Counted from the stretch's first letter, positions 34,469-45,222 are shown. The stretch: 64,000 nucleotides of DNA from Niveispirillum sp. SYP-B3756 (GCF_009495745.1 NZ_WIDQ01000010.1:62001-126000), one strand, 5' to 3'. Made by a program: numbers and translations. The notes: generated by a model not told the origin, from the sequence alone.

Positions 34469-36141
34469 GCCGCCTTCACGCCCCGGATGAAGGTCTCCAC
34501 CGCCTGGCGCAGGGTCGCGGCCTGCTGGGCCAACTCACGCGATGCCCCCAGCACCTGCACCGAGCCGGCGGCCGAACTTTCCGCCGCCTCACGCACACCG
34601 CTGATGGTGCGGGAGACTTCCTGCGTGCCGGTGGCGGCTTCGGCCGCATTGCGGCTGATTTCCCCGGTGGCGGCGGTCTGTTCCTCCACCGTGCCGGCGA
34701 CCGTGGCGGAGACCTCGTTCAGGCGGAAAATCACCTCGGCGATGCGGCTGATCGCCTGCACCGACCCGTCAATGCTGTCGCGCATCAGGGTAATCTGGCT
34801 GCGGATATCGTCGGTGGCGCGGGCGGTCTGGTTGGCCAGGGTCTTCACCTCCGACGCCACCACGGCAAAGCCCTTGCCGGCCTCCCCGGCGCGCGCCGCC
34901 TCAATGGTGGCGTTCAGGGCCAGCAGGTTGGTCTGCCCGGCGATGCTTTCGATCAGGGCGATCACGTCATTGATGCGCTGGCCGGCCTCGTTCAGGCCCT
35001 GGATGCTTTCCTGCGCCTGCTCGGCCTCCTGCGAGGCGGTGCGGGCGATATCGCGGGCACCGGTCATCTGGCGCGCCACTTCCTGGATCGATCCGGTCAT
35101 CTCCTCCGTGGCGGCGGCCACCGTCTGCACATTGGCCGCCGCCTGCCCGGTGGCAGAGGCAACAATGCCGGATTGCTGGGAAACCTGTTCAGAGGCGGAA
35201 GAGAGCGACTGCGCCGTCGCCTCCAGCTCCGTGGCGGAGCCGCTGAGCACGCCGAGGGCCTGCGAAATTTCGTTGTCGAAGCGCGAAATCATTGCATCAA
35301 TGGCGCGAGCCCGTTCTTCCTTGGCGGCCTGTTCCTGGCGCTGTTGCGCTTCCAGCGTCTCGCGTGCCTGGGCGTTCTGCTTGAAGACGATTGCGGTCCC
35401 AGCAATGGCGCCGATTTCGTCCTGGCGGCTGGTGCCGAACAGCTCCACCTTGCTGTCACCATCGGCCAGTCGGCGCAGACAGCCGACAATGGCGGCCATC
35501 GGCGTGATGATGCCGGTCTGCGCCACCCAGATGCCGCCGGCGATGCCAAGGACAATGCCGCCGACCGCCACCAGGATCATCAACAGCAAGGCCGTGTCGG
35601 CCGTATCATCGGCATAGGCGGCCAGTTTTTTGCCTTTGGCGTTGGTGTAATTGACATAATCCATGACGTCGCTGGTCCATTCCGCCTGGGCGCCGGCATC
35701 GGCATCAATGGCGGCCAGCAACGCGTCCTGACGGGTTCCCGGTGTTGCCGCCAGTTCCAGTGTCTTGCGTTGGATTTTTTCATAGTCGCCGAAGGTGCGC
35801 AGGATTTCGGCCAGCTTCTTTTGCTGTTCAGAATCCCCGGTGGCCTTGGCAGCCTGATGCTGTTCCATGAAATCCTGGCGGATCTTCACCAGATTCTGCC
35901 GGATTTCCGACAGGCTGTCCGGCTTCAGCGCCAGCCGATATTCCTGCTGCTGCATTTCCACCGCAATGCGGCGGAAGCGGGCGCCATAGAGGATTTCATC
36001 GGATGTAACGCTGATGCCCTCCACTGCGGCGGCGATATTGCCTAACCCCACTGTACCGGTCACGGTTATGATGCCCGCCACAGCGGCCATGAACACCAGA
36101 ACCAGCAGGATTTTCGATCTGATTCGAATATTGTCCAACAT
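34465..36141 (-). CDS. Methyl-accepting chemotaxis protein with helical periplasmic sensor
   Basis: This 558-residue receptor starts [23 protein letters not shown] (TM1). Its roughly 150-residue periplasmic part is predicted helical ([38 protein letters not shown]), like four-helix-bundle or HBM sensors. TM2, HAMP ([22 protein letters not shown]) and the signalling domain with [20 protein letters not shown] follow. ATG 36141 is preferred because TM1 begins there; the longer frame adds 48 polar residues. It is divergent from the XRE-type gene. Confidence 0.9.
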   Translation of the reverse strand: MLDNIRIRSKILLVLVFMAAVAGIITVTGTVGLGNIAAAVEGISVTSDEILYGARFRRIAVEMQQQEYRLALKPDSLSEIRQNLVKIRQDFMEQHQAAKATGDSEQQKKLAEILRTFGDYEKIQRKTLELAATPGTRQDALLAAIDADAGAQAEWTSDVMDYVNYTNAKGKKLAAYADDTADTALLLMILVAVGGIVLGIAGGIWVAQTGIITPMAAIVGCLRRLADGDSKVELFGTSRQDEIGAIAGTAIVFKQNAQARETLEAQQRQEQAAKEERARAIDAMISRFDNEISQALGVLSGSATELEATAQSLSSASEQVSQQSGIVASATGQAAANVQTVAAATEEMTGSIQEVARQMTGARDIARTASQEAEQAQESIQGLNEAGQRINDVIALIESIAGQTNLLALNATIEAARAGEAGKGFAVVASEVKTLANQTARATDDIRSQITLMRDSIDGSVQAISRIAEVIFRLNEVSATVAGTVEEQTAATGEISRNAAEAATGTQEVSRTISGVREAAESSAAGSVQVLGASRELAQQAATLRQAVETFIRGVKAA

Positions 36142-36730
36142 TCTCCAGCCCTTCCTCGTGCAGCGACGGCAGACACGGGAGGAGCCTGCGGCGTCGATGC
36201 GGTCGCACCCCATCGCCTTTTCCAAGTTTCCTTGGTTCCCACTGGCTGGATTTTTGTTTGTTGACCAGACACGGAGGTCCGCCACCGCTTAACCGTTTGA
36301 ACGGGCGGAAAACCGGTCTAAATTCAGGAGACGGCCTGCTGCTATACGAAATAGGCATCAGGACCAATTTACACGCGACCGGGATAGACGCATCAAATTG
36401 GCAACGGCAAGCCTCTACCGCAGTTGGAAAAACCAGGGCGTGCTAACCGCCAAGGCAGGCAATGCAACAAGCTGCCGCCAAGGTGACTGGCTGCCTCATG
36501 AAGCGCGATACTGATGATTGCTCCCTGTTTCGGTCCTGCCACCTGGCAGATGCCATCACATCCCCTGTGTTGAAGATCCATGCCATGGCGTGCAGCTTAC
36601 AAACCAAAAAATCGAATCGCAACGGAAATTGGGATTCATTTTTCGATTTTAAACTAAATTTTCACTCCCTCCTAACGGGAGGAATCATTGGCAGGCATAT
36701 ATTCGGCCACCACCCGTGGGGGGGCGTGCA
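36142..36730. other. Intergenic region between chemoreceptor and XRE genes
   Basis: About 590 bp with no convincing gene. The half nearer the XRE gene is AT-rich (36600-36690) and probably holds its promoter. A TTAACC half-site at 36289-36294 is about 150 bp upstream of the chemoreceptor. No recognised riboswitch or palindrome was found. Confidence 0.4.
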
Positions 36731-37165
36731 ATGAACAGAGTCGCCGCCCGGCTGCGGGCCATTCGACGTCATTTCGGCTTTTCCACCCGTGCGCAGATGG
36801 CGGAAAGGCTGAATTTGCCAGCCTCCACCTATAATGGCTACGAAACCGACCAAGGTCCACCCAAGCTGGAATGGCTGACCGAACTGGCGGCCATGGGGGT
36901 GGATATTAACTGGCTGCTCTCAGGAGTAGGGGAGATGATGCACGGCCAGATGCCCAACGACACCGCGCCGGTGGTGATCGATGATATCCTGCTGGCGGCT
37001 ATGATCCATACGGTGGAGCGACGGGAGCAGGGTGCTGGTAAGCCATTGACAGCGCAGGAGAAAGGCCAGCTGGTTGCCCGGCTTTACACCATGACGCTGC
37101 AGCACGCTGCGGCCAGCATTCCGCAGGGGCCGGCGCGTCTGGATGAGTCGGTGGCGGGCGACTGA
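36731..37165 (+). CDS. XRE/CI-type helix-turn-helix regulator
   Basis: This 144-residue protein begins with a phage-repressor-like helix-turn-helix: RLRAIRRHFGFSTRAQMAERLNLPASTYNGYETDQGPPKLEWLTELAAMGVDINWLLSG. The approx. 75-residue C-terminal part is helical with no peptidase motif, so it is not a self-cleaving LexA/CI repressor. ATG 36731 follows a G-rich ribosome site; a GTG at 36716 would add five residues. No phage genes are nearby, so it appears to be a stand-alone regulator. Target unknown. Confidence 0.75.
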   Translation: MNRVAARLRAIRRHFGFSTRAQMAERLNLPASTYNGYETDQGPPKLEWLTELAAMGVDINWLLSGVGEMMHGQMPNDTAPVVIDDILLAAMIHTVERREQGAGKPLTAQEKGQLVARLYTMTLQHAAASIPQGPARLDESVAGD

Positions 37166-37214
37166 CGCCGAATCCGATTTTCCGCTATATTGGGATGAAA
37201 AATCGTCGCACCCA

Positions 37215-38117
37215 TCACGCGCGCCGCGCGCCGCTCATATCCTGGCGTACCTGGGCCACCAGCCAGCGCCGGAATCGGGCCAGCGCCGGCTCGTTCCAGC
37301 GGCGGGGGCGGGCGATCAGTACATAGGGCTGCATCACCACGCTGGTAGCGCCCAGTTCCACCAGACCGCCGCTGGCCAGATCGGCGCCGCAGATCAACTC
37401 GTTGGCCAGGGCCACGCCCTGGCCCAGCCGGGCAGCCTCCACCGCCAGATGCGCGTGCCATAATTTCGGGCCGCGCAGTTCCTTTGGCGCCGTCAGGCCG
37501 GCGGCGGCGAACCAGACCCGCCATTGCTCATGGCTTTCCTCATGGATCAGCGGGGCATTGGCCAGCCCGCCCAGATCATCGGCCAGGGTCGGGTGCTTTT
37601 CCAGCCAGAAGGGGCTGGCCACGGGGAAGACGCGCGGCCGCGCCAGCACGGCGACCCGCATATCCCCGGCGGCCGGGGCGCCATAGCCGATCTGGGCATC
37701 CAGCGTATCATCGGCCAGATCGGGCTTGATATCCCCTGGCCGCAACGAGAGATCGATTTCCGGGTGCAGGCGCTGAAAATCCGGCAGGCGGGGCGTCATC
37801 CAGCGCAGGGCGAAGCCGGGCAGGCAGCCGATGGTCAGGCTGGCCGACCGCTTTTCCTGCGACACATCGCGGGTGGCATCGGCAATATCGGCCAGCGCTG
37901 AACGGATTCGGCCGGCATAGTCACTGCCGGCCTGGGTCAGCACCACCCCCTGGCGGGAGGTGCGGACCAGCTGGGCATCCACCAATTCCTGCAGGCTGCG
38001 CAGATGGCGGCTGACGACCGTATGGTCCAGGCCCAGCTCTTCGGCGGCCCGGCGGACATTGCCATGCCGGGCCACGGCTTCAAAGGCACGCAGGGCGGGC
38101 AGGGGCGGGATTTTCAT
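37215..38117 (-). CDS. LysR-family regulator (GcvA-like)
   Basis: This 300-residue protein has the LysR winged helix at 6-65 (LPALRAFEAVARHGNVRRAAEELGLDHTVVSRHLRSLQ) and a GcvA-like effector domain starting SASLTIGCLPGFALRWMTPRLPDFQ. It lies 24 nt downstream of gabD on the same strand, so it is likely co-transcribed with the GABA genes and may regulate them or a linked amino-acid pathway. Confidence 0.85.
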   Translation of the reverse strand: MKIPPLPALRAFEAVARHGNVRRAAEELGLDHTVVSRHLRSLQELVDAQLVRTSRQGVVLTQAGSDYAGRIRSALADIADATRDVSQEKRSASLTIGCLPGFALRWMTPRLPDFQRLHPEIDLSLRPGDIKPDLADDTLDAQIGYGAPAAGDMRVAVLARPRVFPVASPFWLEKHPTLADDLGGLANAPLIHEESHEQWRVWFAAAGLTAPKELRGPKLWHAHLAVEAARLGQGVALANELICGADLASGGLVELGATSVVMQPYVLIARPRRWNEPALARFRRWLVAQVRQDMSGARRA

Positions 38118-38141
38118 CTCCCCCCCCGCCCGCCAGCCGCT

Positions 38142-39602
38142 TCACTCATCCAGACCCAGACAGAGATATTTGGTCTCCAGATACTCATCGATGCCATATT
38201 TGCTGCCTTCACGGCCCAGCCCGCTCTGCTTCACCCCGCCGAACGGTGCGGATTCGGTGGAGATCAGCCCTTCATTGACACCGACCATGCCATATTCCAG
38301 GGCTTCCGCCACCCGCCAGATGCGGGCCAGCTTGCGGCTGTAGAAATAAGCGGCCAGACCATATTCCGTGTCGTTGGCGCGGGCCACCACATCGCCCTCG
38401 TCCTGGAAGCGCTGGATGGCGGCGACGGGGCCGAAAATCTCTTCCCGCGCCAGCCGCATTTCCGGCGTCACATCGACAATGACGGTGGGCTGGAAGAAGC
38501 AGCCGCCCAGCGCATGGGGGCTGCCACCGGTCAGCACGCGGGCACCCTTGGCCACCGCATCGGCGATCAGTTCCTGCACCTTGGCGATGGCGGCCGCATT
38601 GATCATCGGCCCCTGCTGGATGCCGGGCTGACAGCCATCCCCCACCGTCAATGCCTCCGCCGCCGCCACCAGTCGGTCCACGAAGGCATCATAGATGCCA
38701 TCCTGCACATAGAAACGGTTGGTGCAGACACAGGTCTGCCCGGCATTGCGGTATTTGGAGGCCATGGCCCCGGCAATGGCGGTATCGAGATTGGCATCAT
38801 CGAAGACGATGAAGGGGGAATTGCCGCCCAGCTCCAGCGACAGTTTCTTCACCGTGTCGGCGCTCTGCCCCATCAGCAGCTTGCCCACCCGGGTGGACCC
38901 GGTGAAGGAGAGCTTGCGCACGATGGGCGAGGCCGTCAGTTCCCGGCCGATGCCCGCCGGATCGCCGGTGACGATATTGATGGTGCCGGCCGGGAAGCCC
39001 GCCCGTTCCGCCAGTACCGCCAGGGCCAGGGCCGACAGCGGGGTGGATTCCGCTGGTTTCAGCACCACGGTGCAGCCGGCCGCCAGGGCGGGGGCGATCT
39101 TGCGGGTGATCATGGCGTTGGGGAAGTTCCAGGGCGTGATGGCCCCCACCACGCCCACAGCCTCCTTCAGCACCAGCAGGCGGGCACCCGGCTTGTGCGT
39201 CGGCACGATATCGCCATAGACGCGCCGGGCTTCCTGCGCGAACCATTCGATAAAGCTCAAGCCATAGCCGATTTCGCCGCGCGCCTCGTCCAGCGGCTTG
39301 CCCTGCTCCAGGGTCAGCAGCCGGGCCAGATCCTCCTTGGCGGCCAGGATCAGATCATGCCAGCGCATCATCAGGGCGGCGCGATCCTTGGCGGTGCGCG
39401 CCTTCCAGGCGGGCAGGGCGGCGTTGGCCGCCGCGATGGCGCGGGCGGTTTCCGCCCCGCCCATAGCGGGTACCTGACCCAGCACGGCGCCGCTGGCCGG
39501 GTTGGCCACATCGAAGCGACCGCCATCATCGGCATCACACCAGACGCCATTGATGAAGGCCTGCCCGCGCAGCAGCGCCGGATCGTTCAGAAAACTGCTC
39601 AT
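38142..39602 (-). CDS. gabD: Succinate-semialdehyde dehydrogenase [NAD(P)+]
   Basis: This 486-residue aldehyde dehydrogenase oxidises succinate semialdehyde to succinate in the GABA shunt. Family motifs are intact: TPWNFPNAMITRK, FTGSTRVGK (cofactor binding), ELGGNSPFIVFDDANLD with the general-base Glu, and NAGQTCVCTNRFYV with the catalytic Cys. Start ATG 39602 (MSSFLNDPALLRGQAFING) matches the usual N-terminus; the longer frame adds unrelated residues. It follows gabT after 28 nt. Confidence 0.93.
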   Translation of the reverse strand: MSSFLNDPALLRGQAFINGVWCDADDGGRFDVANPASGAVLGQVPAMGGAETARAIAAANAALPAWKARTAKDRAALMMRWHDLILAAKEDLARLLTLEQGKPLDEARGEIGYGLSFIEWFAQEARRVYGDIVPTHKPGARLLVLKEAVGVVGAITPWNFPNAMITRKIAPALAAGCTVVLKPAESTPLSALALAVLAERAGFPAGTINIVTGDPAGIGRELTASPIVRKLSFTGSTRVGKLLMGQSADTVKKLSLELGGNSPFIVFDDANLDTAIAGAMASKYRNAGQTCVCTNRFYVQDGIYDAFVDRLVAAAEALTVGDGCQPGIQQGPMINAAAIAKVQELIADAVAKGARVLTGGSPHALGGCFFQPTVIVDVTPEMRLAREEIFGPVAAIQRFQDEGDVVARANDTEYGLAAYFYSRKLARIWRVAEALEYGMVGVNEGLISTESAPFGGVKQSGLGREGSKYGIDEYLETKYLCLGLDE

Positions 39603-39630
39603 GTCAATCGTCTCCGGTAGGTGCTGCGGG

Positions 39631-40920
39631 TCACAGGGTGAGTGCGCGTTCCAGCTTGGCCAGACCTTCCGCCAGCACGGCATCGCCCACCGTCAGCGGC
39701 ACCAGGATGCGGATGACATTGCCATGCGTGCCGCAGGACAGCAGGATCAACCCTTCGGCCAGCGCCTTGGCGGTCACCCGCGCCGTCGTCTCCTTGTCCG
39801 GCGCGCCGCCGGTACGGTCGGTGACGATGTCAAAGCCGATCATCGCGCCCAGGCCACGGATGGCGCTGATCGGCACCAGATCATTGCGGGTGGCGAACGT
39901 TTCCAGCCGGGCCTTGATCTGGGCGCCGATGGCATCGGCGCGGGCGCACAGCCCCTCTTCCTCGATCACCGACAGCACGGCCAGGGCTGCGGCGCAGGCC
40001 AGCGGGCTGCCGGCATAGGTGCCGCCCAGCCCACCCGGCTCGACCTTGTCCATGATCTCCGCCTTGCCCAGCACGCCGGACAGCGGGAAGCCGCCGGCCA
40101 GCGACTTCGCCATGGTGATCAGGTCGGGTTCCACGCCGCTATGTTCGATAGCGAACAGCCGGCCGGTGCGGGCAAAGCCGGACTGCACCTCGTCGGCGAT
40201 CAGCAGGATGCCGTGACGGTCGCAAATCTCGCGCAGGGCCTTCAGCAGTTCCACCGGGGCCGGGTGGAACCCGCCTTCGCCCTGCACCGGCTCAATGACG
40301 ATGGCGGCCACCCGGTCGGGGCCGATATCGGCGGCGAACAGGAAATCCAGCGCCTTCAGGCTGTCGGCCACCGTGACGCCATTCTGCGCTACGGGGAAGG
40401 GCAGGTGATAGACCTCCGCCGGCATGGAACCGAAGCCGCGCTTATAGGGCAGCACCTTGCCCGTCATCGCCATGGTCATCAGCGTGCGGCCATGGAAGGC
40501 GCCGCTGAAGGTGACGATGCCGTTGCGGCCGGTGGCACAGCGGGCGATCTTCACCGCATTTTCCACCGCTTCCGCCCCGGTGGTGAACAGGATGCTCTTG
40601 GCCGGACCCTTGAAGGGGGCACGGGCATTCAGCGCCTCTGCCAGCTCGATATAGCTGTCATAGGCAGTCACCTGGAAGGCGGTGTGGGTGAAACGCTCGG
40701 CCTGCGCGGCCACGGCCGCCATCACCTTGGGGTGCCGGTGGCCGGTGTTCAGCACGGCAATGCCGCCGGCGAAATCGACGAAGCGGTTGCCTTCCACATC
40801 CCACAATTCCGCATTCTCCGCCCGGTCGGCATAGATGGGGAAGGCGGTGGCCACACCGCGCGGCACGGCGGCGCTGCGGCGGCGGAGAAGATCGGCATTG
40901 CTGGCGGTGGGCGTGGGCAT
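39631..40920 (-). CDS. gabT: 4-aminobutyrate aminotransferase
   Basis: This 429-residue class-III, PLP-dependent transaminase converts GABA and 2-oxoglutarate to succinate semialdehyde and glutamate. Motifs: FVDFAGGIAVLNTGHRHP near the N-terminus, LLIADEVQSGFARTG with the PLP-contacting Asp, and TMAKSLAGGFPLSG with the Schiff-base Lys. Length is typical. It opens the gabT-gabD-lysR operon; the LysR gene upstream ends 104 nt away. Confidence 0.93.
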   Translation of the reverse strand: MPTPTASNADLLRRRSAAVPRGVATAFPIYADRAENAELWDVEGNRFVDFAGGIAVLNTGHRHPKVMAAVAAQAERFTHTAFQVTAYDSYIELAEALNARAPFKGPAKSILFTTGAEAVENAVKIARCATGRNGIVTFSGAFHGRTLMTMAMTGKVLPYKRGFGSMPAEVYHLPFPVAQNGVTVADSLKALDFLFAADIGPDRVAAIVIEPVQGEGGFHPAPVELLKALREICDRHGILLIADEVQSGFARTGRLFAIEHSGVEPDLITMAKSLAGGFPLSGVLGKAEIMDKVEPGGLGGTYAGSPLACAAALAVLSVIEEEGLCARADAIGAQIKARLETFATRNDLVPISAIRGLGAMIGFDIVTDRTGGAPDKETTARVTAKALAEGLILLSCGTHGNVIRILVPLTVGDAVLAEGLAKLERALTL

Positions 40921-41024
40921 CGGTCAGGTCCGGCGATGGGTGAAGATGTCCCGATAACACGCCGGATCGGCCGTCGCTTAAAGTGCGTAATGCGTCATCT
41001 GTGGTGCATCAGATGCACCACGAT

Positions 41025-41999
41025 TCAGGCCAATGTGCAGCTTTCATCCTTTGCTGCCATCAGCTCCTTTCCGCACTCCGCCATGCCGTCTTCCCCCTGC
41101 AACAGGGGGCAGCCCTGGAAAATACCGATGATCCAGTCGATGAAGACGCGCACGCGCGGGGATAATTGCCGGCTCTGCGGATAGGCCACATGCACCGGCA
41201 CCGGGGCGGGGCGCCAGGGGGCCAGCACTTCCACCAGCGCGCCGCTTTGCAGATGGGGCAGCACCATGAAGCGACCCGGCTGCAGCAACCCGTATCCTTC
41301 CAGCCCACAGGCCACATAGGCTTCGCTGTCATTGACGGCGATGGCGCTGCGGATCGGCCGTTCCGCGTTTTCCCCATCGATGGTGAAGTGGAACTCGCTG
41401 AGCCGGCTGGACTGGGTGGTGAATTTGCGCACGCCCTTATGCAGGGCCAGATCATCCGGCGAGGCCGGCACGCCATAACGCGCCAGATAGGCCGGGCTGG
41501 CACAGGTCAGCCGTGACAGCAGCCCGATCCGCCGCGCTACCAGGGAAGAGGCGGGCAGATCGCCCACCCGCAGCACGCAATCCACCCCTTCCTGGATCAG
41601 GTCGATGGGCCGATCACTCATCCCCAGCTTCAATTCGATATCGGGATAGAGCGTATTGAAGGCACAGAGCGAGGGCACCACGATCAACCGCCCGATGGAA
41701 CTCGGCATATCCACATGCAGTTGTCCGCGCGGCTTGCGTTTTTCATCGAAGAAGGAGCCCTCCACCTCTTCGATGTCGGCCAGGATGCGCTGGGCGCGCT
41801 CGTAATAGGCGGCGCCATCCAGTGTCAGGTTCAGCCGCCGGGTGGTGCGCTGCAACAGCCGCACGCCCAGATAGGCTTCCAGATTCTGGATGATGGTGGT
41901 GACGGAGGCGCGGGGCAGGCCCAGCGTATCGGCGGCACGGGCGAAGCCATTGGCATCCACCACCCGCACGAAAACCTGCATCGCCTGAAGCCTGTCCAT
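41025..41999 (-). CDS. LysR-family regulator
   Basis: This 324-residue protein begins MDRLQAMQVFVRVVDANGFARAADTLGLPRASVTTIIQNLEAYLGVRLLQRTTRRLNLT, the standard LysR winged helix. An effector domain of the CrgA/AaeR group follows (GQLHVDMPSSIGRLIVVPSLCAFNTLYPDIELKLGMSD). ATG 41999 has AAGGGG 8 nt upstream and places the helix-turn-helix at the N-terminus. It is divergent from the TonB receptor at 42499 and upstream of gabT, so it could control either. Confidence 0.87.
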   Translation of the reverse strand: MDRLQAMQVFVRVVDANGFARAADTLGLPRASVTTIIQNLEAYLGVRLLQRTTRRLNLTLDGAAYYERAQRILADIEEVEGSFFDEKRKPRGQLHVDMPSSIGRLIVVPSLCAFNTLYPDIELKLGMSDRPIDLIQEGVDCVLRVGDLPASSLVARRIGLLSRLTCASPAYLARYGVPASPDDLALHKGVRKFTTQSSRLSEFHFTIDGENAERPIRSAIAVNDSEAYVACGLEGYGLLQPGRFMVLPHLQSGALVEVLAPWRPAPVPVHVAYPQSRQLSPRVRVFIDWIIGIFQGCPLLQGEDGMAECGKELMAAKDESCTLA

Positions 42000-42091
42000 G
42001 GCCGCCACCCCTTGCTGAAACCAGGGCAGAAGAGTGGGCATCCCGGCTGCACTTTGCAAGCCGACGCCAGTTTATTGCTGGTCGGTAACTG

Positions 42092-42134
42092 AATACGTAT
42101 GCGTCGCATTGCAACAAATCACTGCATACGTATT
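42092..42134. promoter_or_regulatory. Widely spaced dyad between LysR gene and TonB receptor
   Basis: AATACGTATGC (42092-42102) and GCATACGTATT (42124-42134) are exact 11-bp inverted arms with centres 32 bp apart, about three helical turns. Each arm contains the palindrome ATACGTAT. It is a good candidate operator for the divergent LysR regulator or another dimer pair. Confidence 0.5.
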
Positions 42135-42498
42135 TTCATGCTCCCGATGGAAGGGGCTTTTTATCTAAACTACCCCCAGATCAAGCCAGTTCCCCCGACA
42201 TTTGCCGGGGGTGACAAAGAAACAGGAATGGCAAAGGCTGGCCGCAGAAAGCGACCCGTCCTGTTAACCATTCAAGGAAATCTGGGGAGTGTTTGACAAT
42301 AAGTAAACAGAGGTGGCCGTAATATTTGGTCCTGACCCCTGTTATGTTCAGCAACTTCCAAACAAGACGTGACAATTCGCCGAAGGGGCAGGGCGCTCCC
42401 CGGCGGGAATGGTGCCGGTTTGCCTGTGTGTCAGGTGGCCAATCAACGGTTCAACGAAGAACAAGCGGCGTCGCCGACGCTTTGGGGAGTGAGTAGGA

Positions 42499-45222
42499 AT
42501 GTCCAAGCACAAGAATCTGCGCCTGGCGCTGGGCGCCACGGTTGCCGCCATTTCGCTGCTGCCGGCCGGTCTGGCGCTGGCCCAGACGGCTCCGGCCGGG
42601 GATGCGCTTGATGAGATTGTGGTCTCCGGCTATCGCCAGTCGCTGGAAAATGCCATCGCCCTGAAGCGGGAATCCAGCCAGATCGTTGAGGCCGTCTCGG
42701 CCGAGGATATTGGCAAGCTGCCGGATAATTCCATTGCGGAGGCCATTGCCCGCCTGCCGGGTATCGCTGCCCAGCGCGTCGATGGCCGCGCCCAGTCGAT
42801 CAGCCTGCGCGGCCTGGGGCCGGATTTTACCGCCACCCTGCTGAATGGCCGCGAACAGGTCAGCACCGGTAATAACCGCTCTGTCGAGTTCGACCAGTAC
42901 CCGTCGGAAGTGATGAGCAGCGTGCTGGTCTATAAATCACCGGAGGCCGGCGTGGTCGGCCAGGGTCTGGCCGGCACGGTGGACCTGCGCACCATGCGCC
43001 CGCTGCAGCATGGCAAGCGGGTGATGGCCATGTCAGCCCGCGCCGAACTGGCCGGCAATGGCAAGCTGAATCCTGACAGCGACAAGCTGGGCTATCGCGT
43101 CACCGGTGCCTATGTCGACCAGTTCGCCAATGATACGCTGGGCGTAGCCATCAGTGTGGCCCATATCAACCAGCCGACCCAGACCAAATATTCCCGTGCC
43201 TGGGGCTATCCGCTCGCCGGCCCGAAGGACACGCCGCCGCGCGTGCTGGGCGGGATCGAGAACCGGGTGAATTCCGAAACGCTGAAGCGCACCGGCGTGA
43301 CCGCCACGGTGGAATATGAACCCACCGACAATTTCGCCACCACGCTGGATGTCTATTACTCCCATTTCGATGATGACCAGATTCAGCGCGGCGTGGAGAT
43401 GCCGTTCTACTGGGGTGGTCTGACCCCGGTGGTCGGCTCGGTCGATAATGGTCTGGTGACGGCGGGCAGTTTCAACAATGTGAAGGGTGTCATCCGCAAC
43501 GATATGCGCACCACCAAGTCCGACCTGTTCTCCGCCGGCTGGAACGGCAAATATACGGTGGATAGCTGGACCCTGGCCTTGGATGCCAGCTACAGCAAGG
43601 TGAAGCGCGACAGCGAGCGGCTGGAAACCTATGCCGGCACCGGCCGTGCCGGGGTGGGGGCCACCGACCGGGTGGATTTCACCACTGGCAATGATGGCAA
43701 CCGCCTGACCAGCCGCCTGAACTATGCCGACCCGTCGCTGATCCTGCTGACCGGGCCGCAGGGCTGGGGTGGGGATGTGGTGCCCGGTGGCCAGGATGGC
43801 TATCTCAACAAGCCGCATGTTGATGACAAGCTGTGGGCCGTGCGTGGCGACATCACCAAGGAGTTCGATGACAGCGCGGTGAAATCCGTCAAGCTGGGGG
43901 TCAATTATTCCTCCCGCGACAAGAGCTATCGTCAGGATGAATTCTATCTGGCGCTGACCGCCAATGTGAAAGACCCCAAGCACAACACGTCCGTCCCCAT
44001 TCCCGCCGCCGCCCTGGTCGGTGGGTCGGCCGACCTTTCCTTCATCGGGGTGGGCAATGTCATTGCCTATGATCCCCGCTATCTGCTGGGCAATGGCTTT
44101 TACACCCAGATCGCCTGCCCGCGGGTGGATTGCGCCGTCAGCCCCTGGGATCTCAGCGAGGATATCGTCACCGGCTTCATCAAGGCCGATATCGAACAGG
44201 ATTTGGGCGATGTCACCCTGACCGGGAATGTCGGCCTGCAGGTGGTACATACCGACCAGAGCAGCTATGGCGCTGCCGTGACCGGCCCCGGCCTGTTCGT
44301 CATGCGGACCGATGGGCTGAAATATACCGAGCTGCTGCCCTCGGCCAATCTGGTCTTTGCCCTGCCCAACCCGGATCATAAGATCCGCGTTGGCCTCTCC
44401 CGGCAGATGGCGCGTGCCCGGCCGGATGAGCTGCGCGCCTCCACCAAGGTCACGTTTGATGAAACCCGCGTCAATAACACCAACCCCGATGTCTCGGCCT
44501 GGAAGGCGGAAGGCGGGAATGCCCAGCTGAAGCCCTGGATGGCCAATGCGCTGGATGTCACCTACGAATATTATTTCAGCAAGGCCGGCTATGTTGCCCT
44601 GAACGGCTTCTACAAGGATTTGAAGACCTATATCTACAAGCAGGCGACGGTCTTCGACTTTACCGGCTTTGCCTATACCGGCAACCGGGCGCCGGCGACC
44701 AATCTGGGTCTCAATACCTACCCCGTCAACGGCGATGGCGGCACGCTGAAGGGCGTGGAACTGGCCTTGTCCCTGCCGTTTGAGGATATTCACCCGGCCC
44801 TGGAAGGGTTCGGCCTGACGGCCAATGTCGGTTACACCAAGACCAGCATTGCGCCCGATGGCCCCGGTTCCAGCCAGCCGATCCCCGGCTTCTCCAAATG
44901 GACTCCGCAGGGCACCTTCTATTACGATCTGAACGGCATCTCCGCCCGTGTCTCCGTCTCGCACCGCTCCAAGTACCGGGCAGAGGTGAATGGCTTTGGT
45001 GAAGGCCGCACCCTGCGCAATGGCAAGGCCGAGACGCTGGTTGATGCCCAGATCGGTTATGAGTTCCAGGAAGGCGATCTGGAAGGGCTGTCCATCGTTC
45101 TCCAGGGTTACAACCTCACCGATGAGGCCTTTGTGACCTATGAGAATGACGATACCCGCAACACCATCAATTACGAAAAATATGGCAGCCGCTATCTGCT
45201 GGGCGTCTCCTACAAGTTTTGA
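42499..45222 (+). CDS. TonB-dependent receptor
   Basis: This 907-residue outer-membrane receptor has a signal peptide (1-29), a TonB box region (DALDEIVVSGYRQSLENAI) and a plug with LPDNSIAEAIARLPGIAAQRVDGR, ISLRGLGPDFTATLLNGREQ and AGTVDLRTMRPL. A barrel ending LLGVSYKF follows. It belongs to the same broad group as the receptor at 3928-6900 but is not a close copy. Neighbours (LysR, GABA genes) do not reveal its cargo. GGGGAG lies 9 nt before ATG 42499. Confidence 0.9.
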   Translation: MSKHKNLRLALGATVAAISLLPAGLALAQTAPAGDALDEIVVSGYRQSLENAIALKRESSQIVEAVSAEDIGKLPDNSIAEAIARLPGIAAQRVDGRAQSISLRGLGPDFTATLLNGREQVSTGNNRSVEFDQYPSEVMSSVLVYKSPEAGVVGQGLAGTVDLRTMRPLQHGKRVMAMSARAELAGNGKLNPDSDKLGYRVTGAYVDQFANDTLGVAISVAHINQPTQTKYSRAWGYPLAGPKDTPPRVLGGIENRVNSETLKRTGVTATVEYEPTDNFATTLDVYYSHFDDDQIQRGVEMPFYWGGLTPVVGSVDNGLVTAGSFNNVKGVIRNDMRTTKSDLFSAGWNGKYTVDSWTLALDASYSKVKRDSERLETYAGTGRAGVGATDRVDFTTGNDGNRLTSRLNYADPSLILLTGPQGWGGDVVPGGQDGYLNKPHVDDKLWAVRGDITKEFDDSAVKSVKLGVNYSSRDKSYRQDEFYLALTANVKDPKHNTSVPIPAAALVGGSADLSFIGVGNVIAYDPRYLLGNGFYTQIACPRVDCAVSPWDLSEDIVTGFIKADIEQDLGDVTLTGNVGLQVVHTDQSSYGAAVTGPGLFVMRTDGLKYTELLPSANLVFALPNPDHKIRVGLSRQMARARPDELRASTKVTFDETRVNNTNPDVSAWKAEGGNAQLKPWMANALDVTYEYYFSKAGYVALNGFYKDLKTYIYKQATVFDFTGFAYTGNRAPATNLGLNTYPVNGDGGTLKGVELALSLPFEDIHPALEGFGLTANVGYTKTSIAPDGPGSSQPIPGFSKWTPQGTFYYDLNGISARVSVSHRSKYRAEVNGFGEGRTLRNGKAETLVDAQIGYEFQEGDLEGLSIVLQGYNLTDEAFVTYENDDTRNTINYEKYGSRYLLGVSYKF

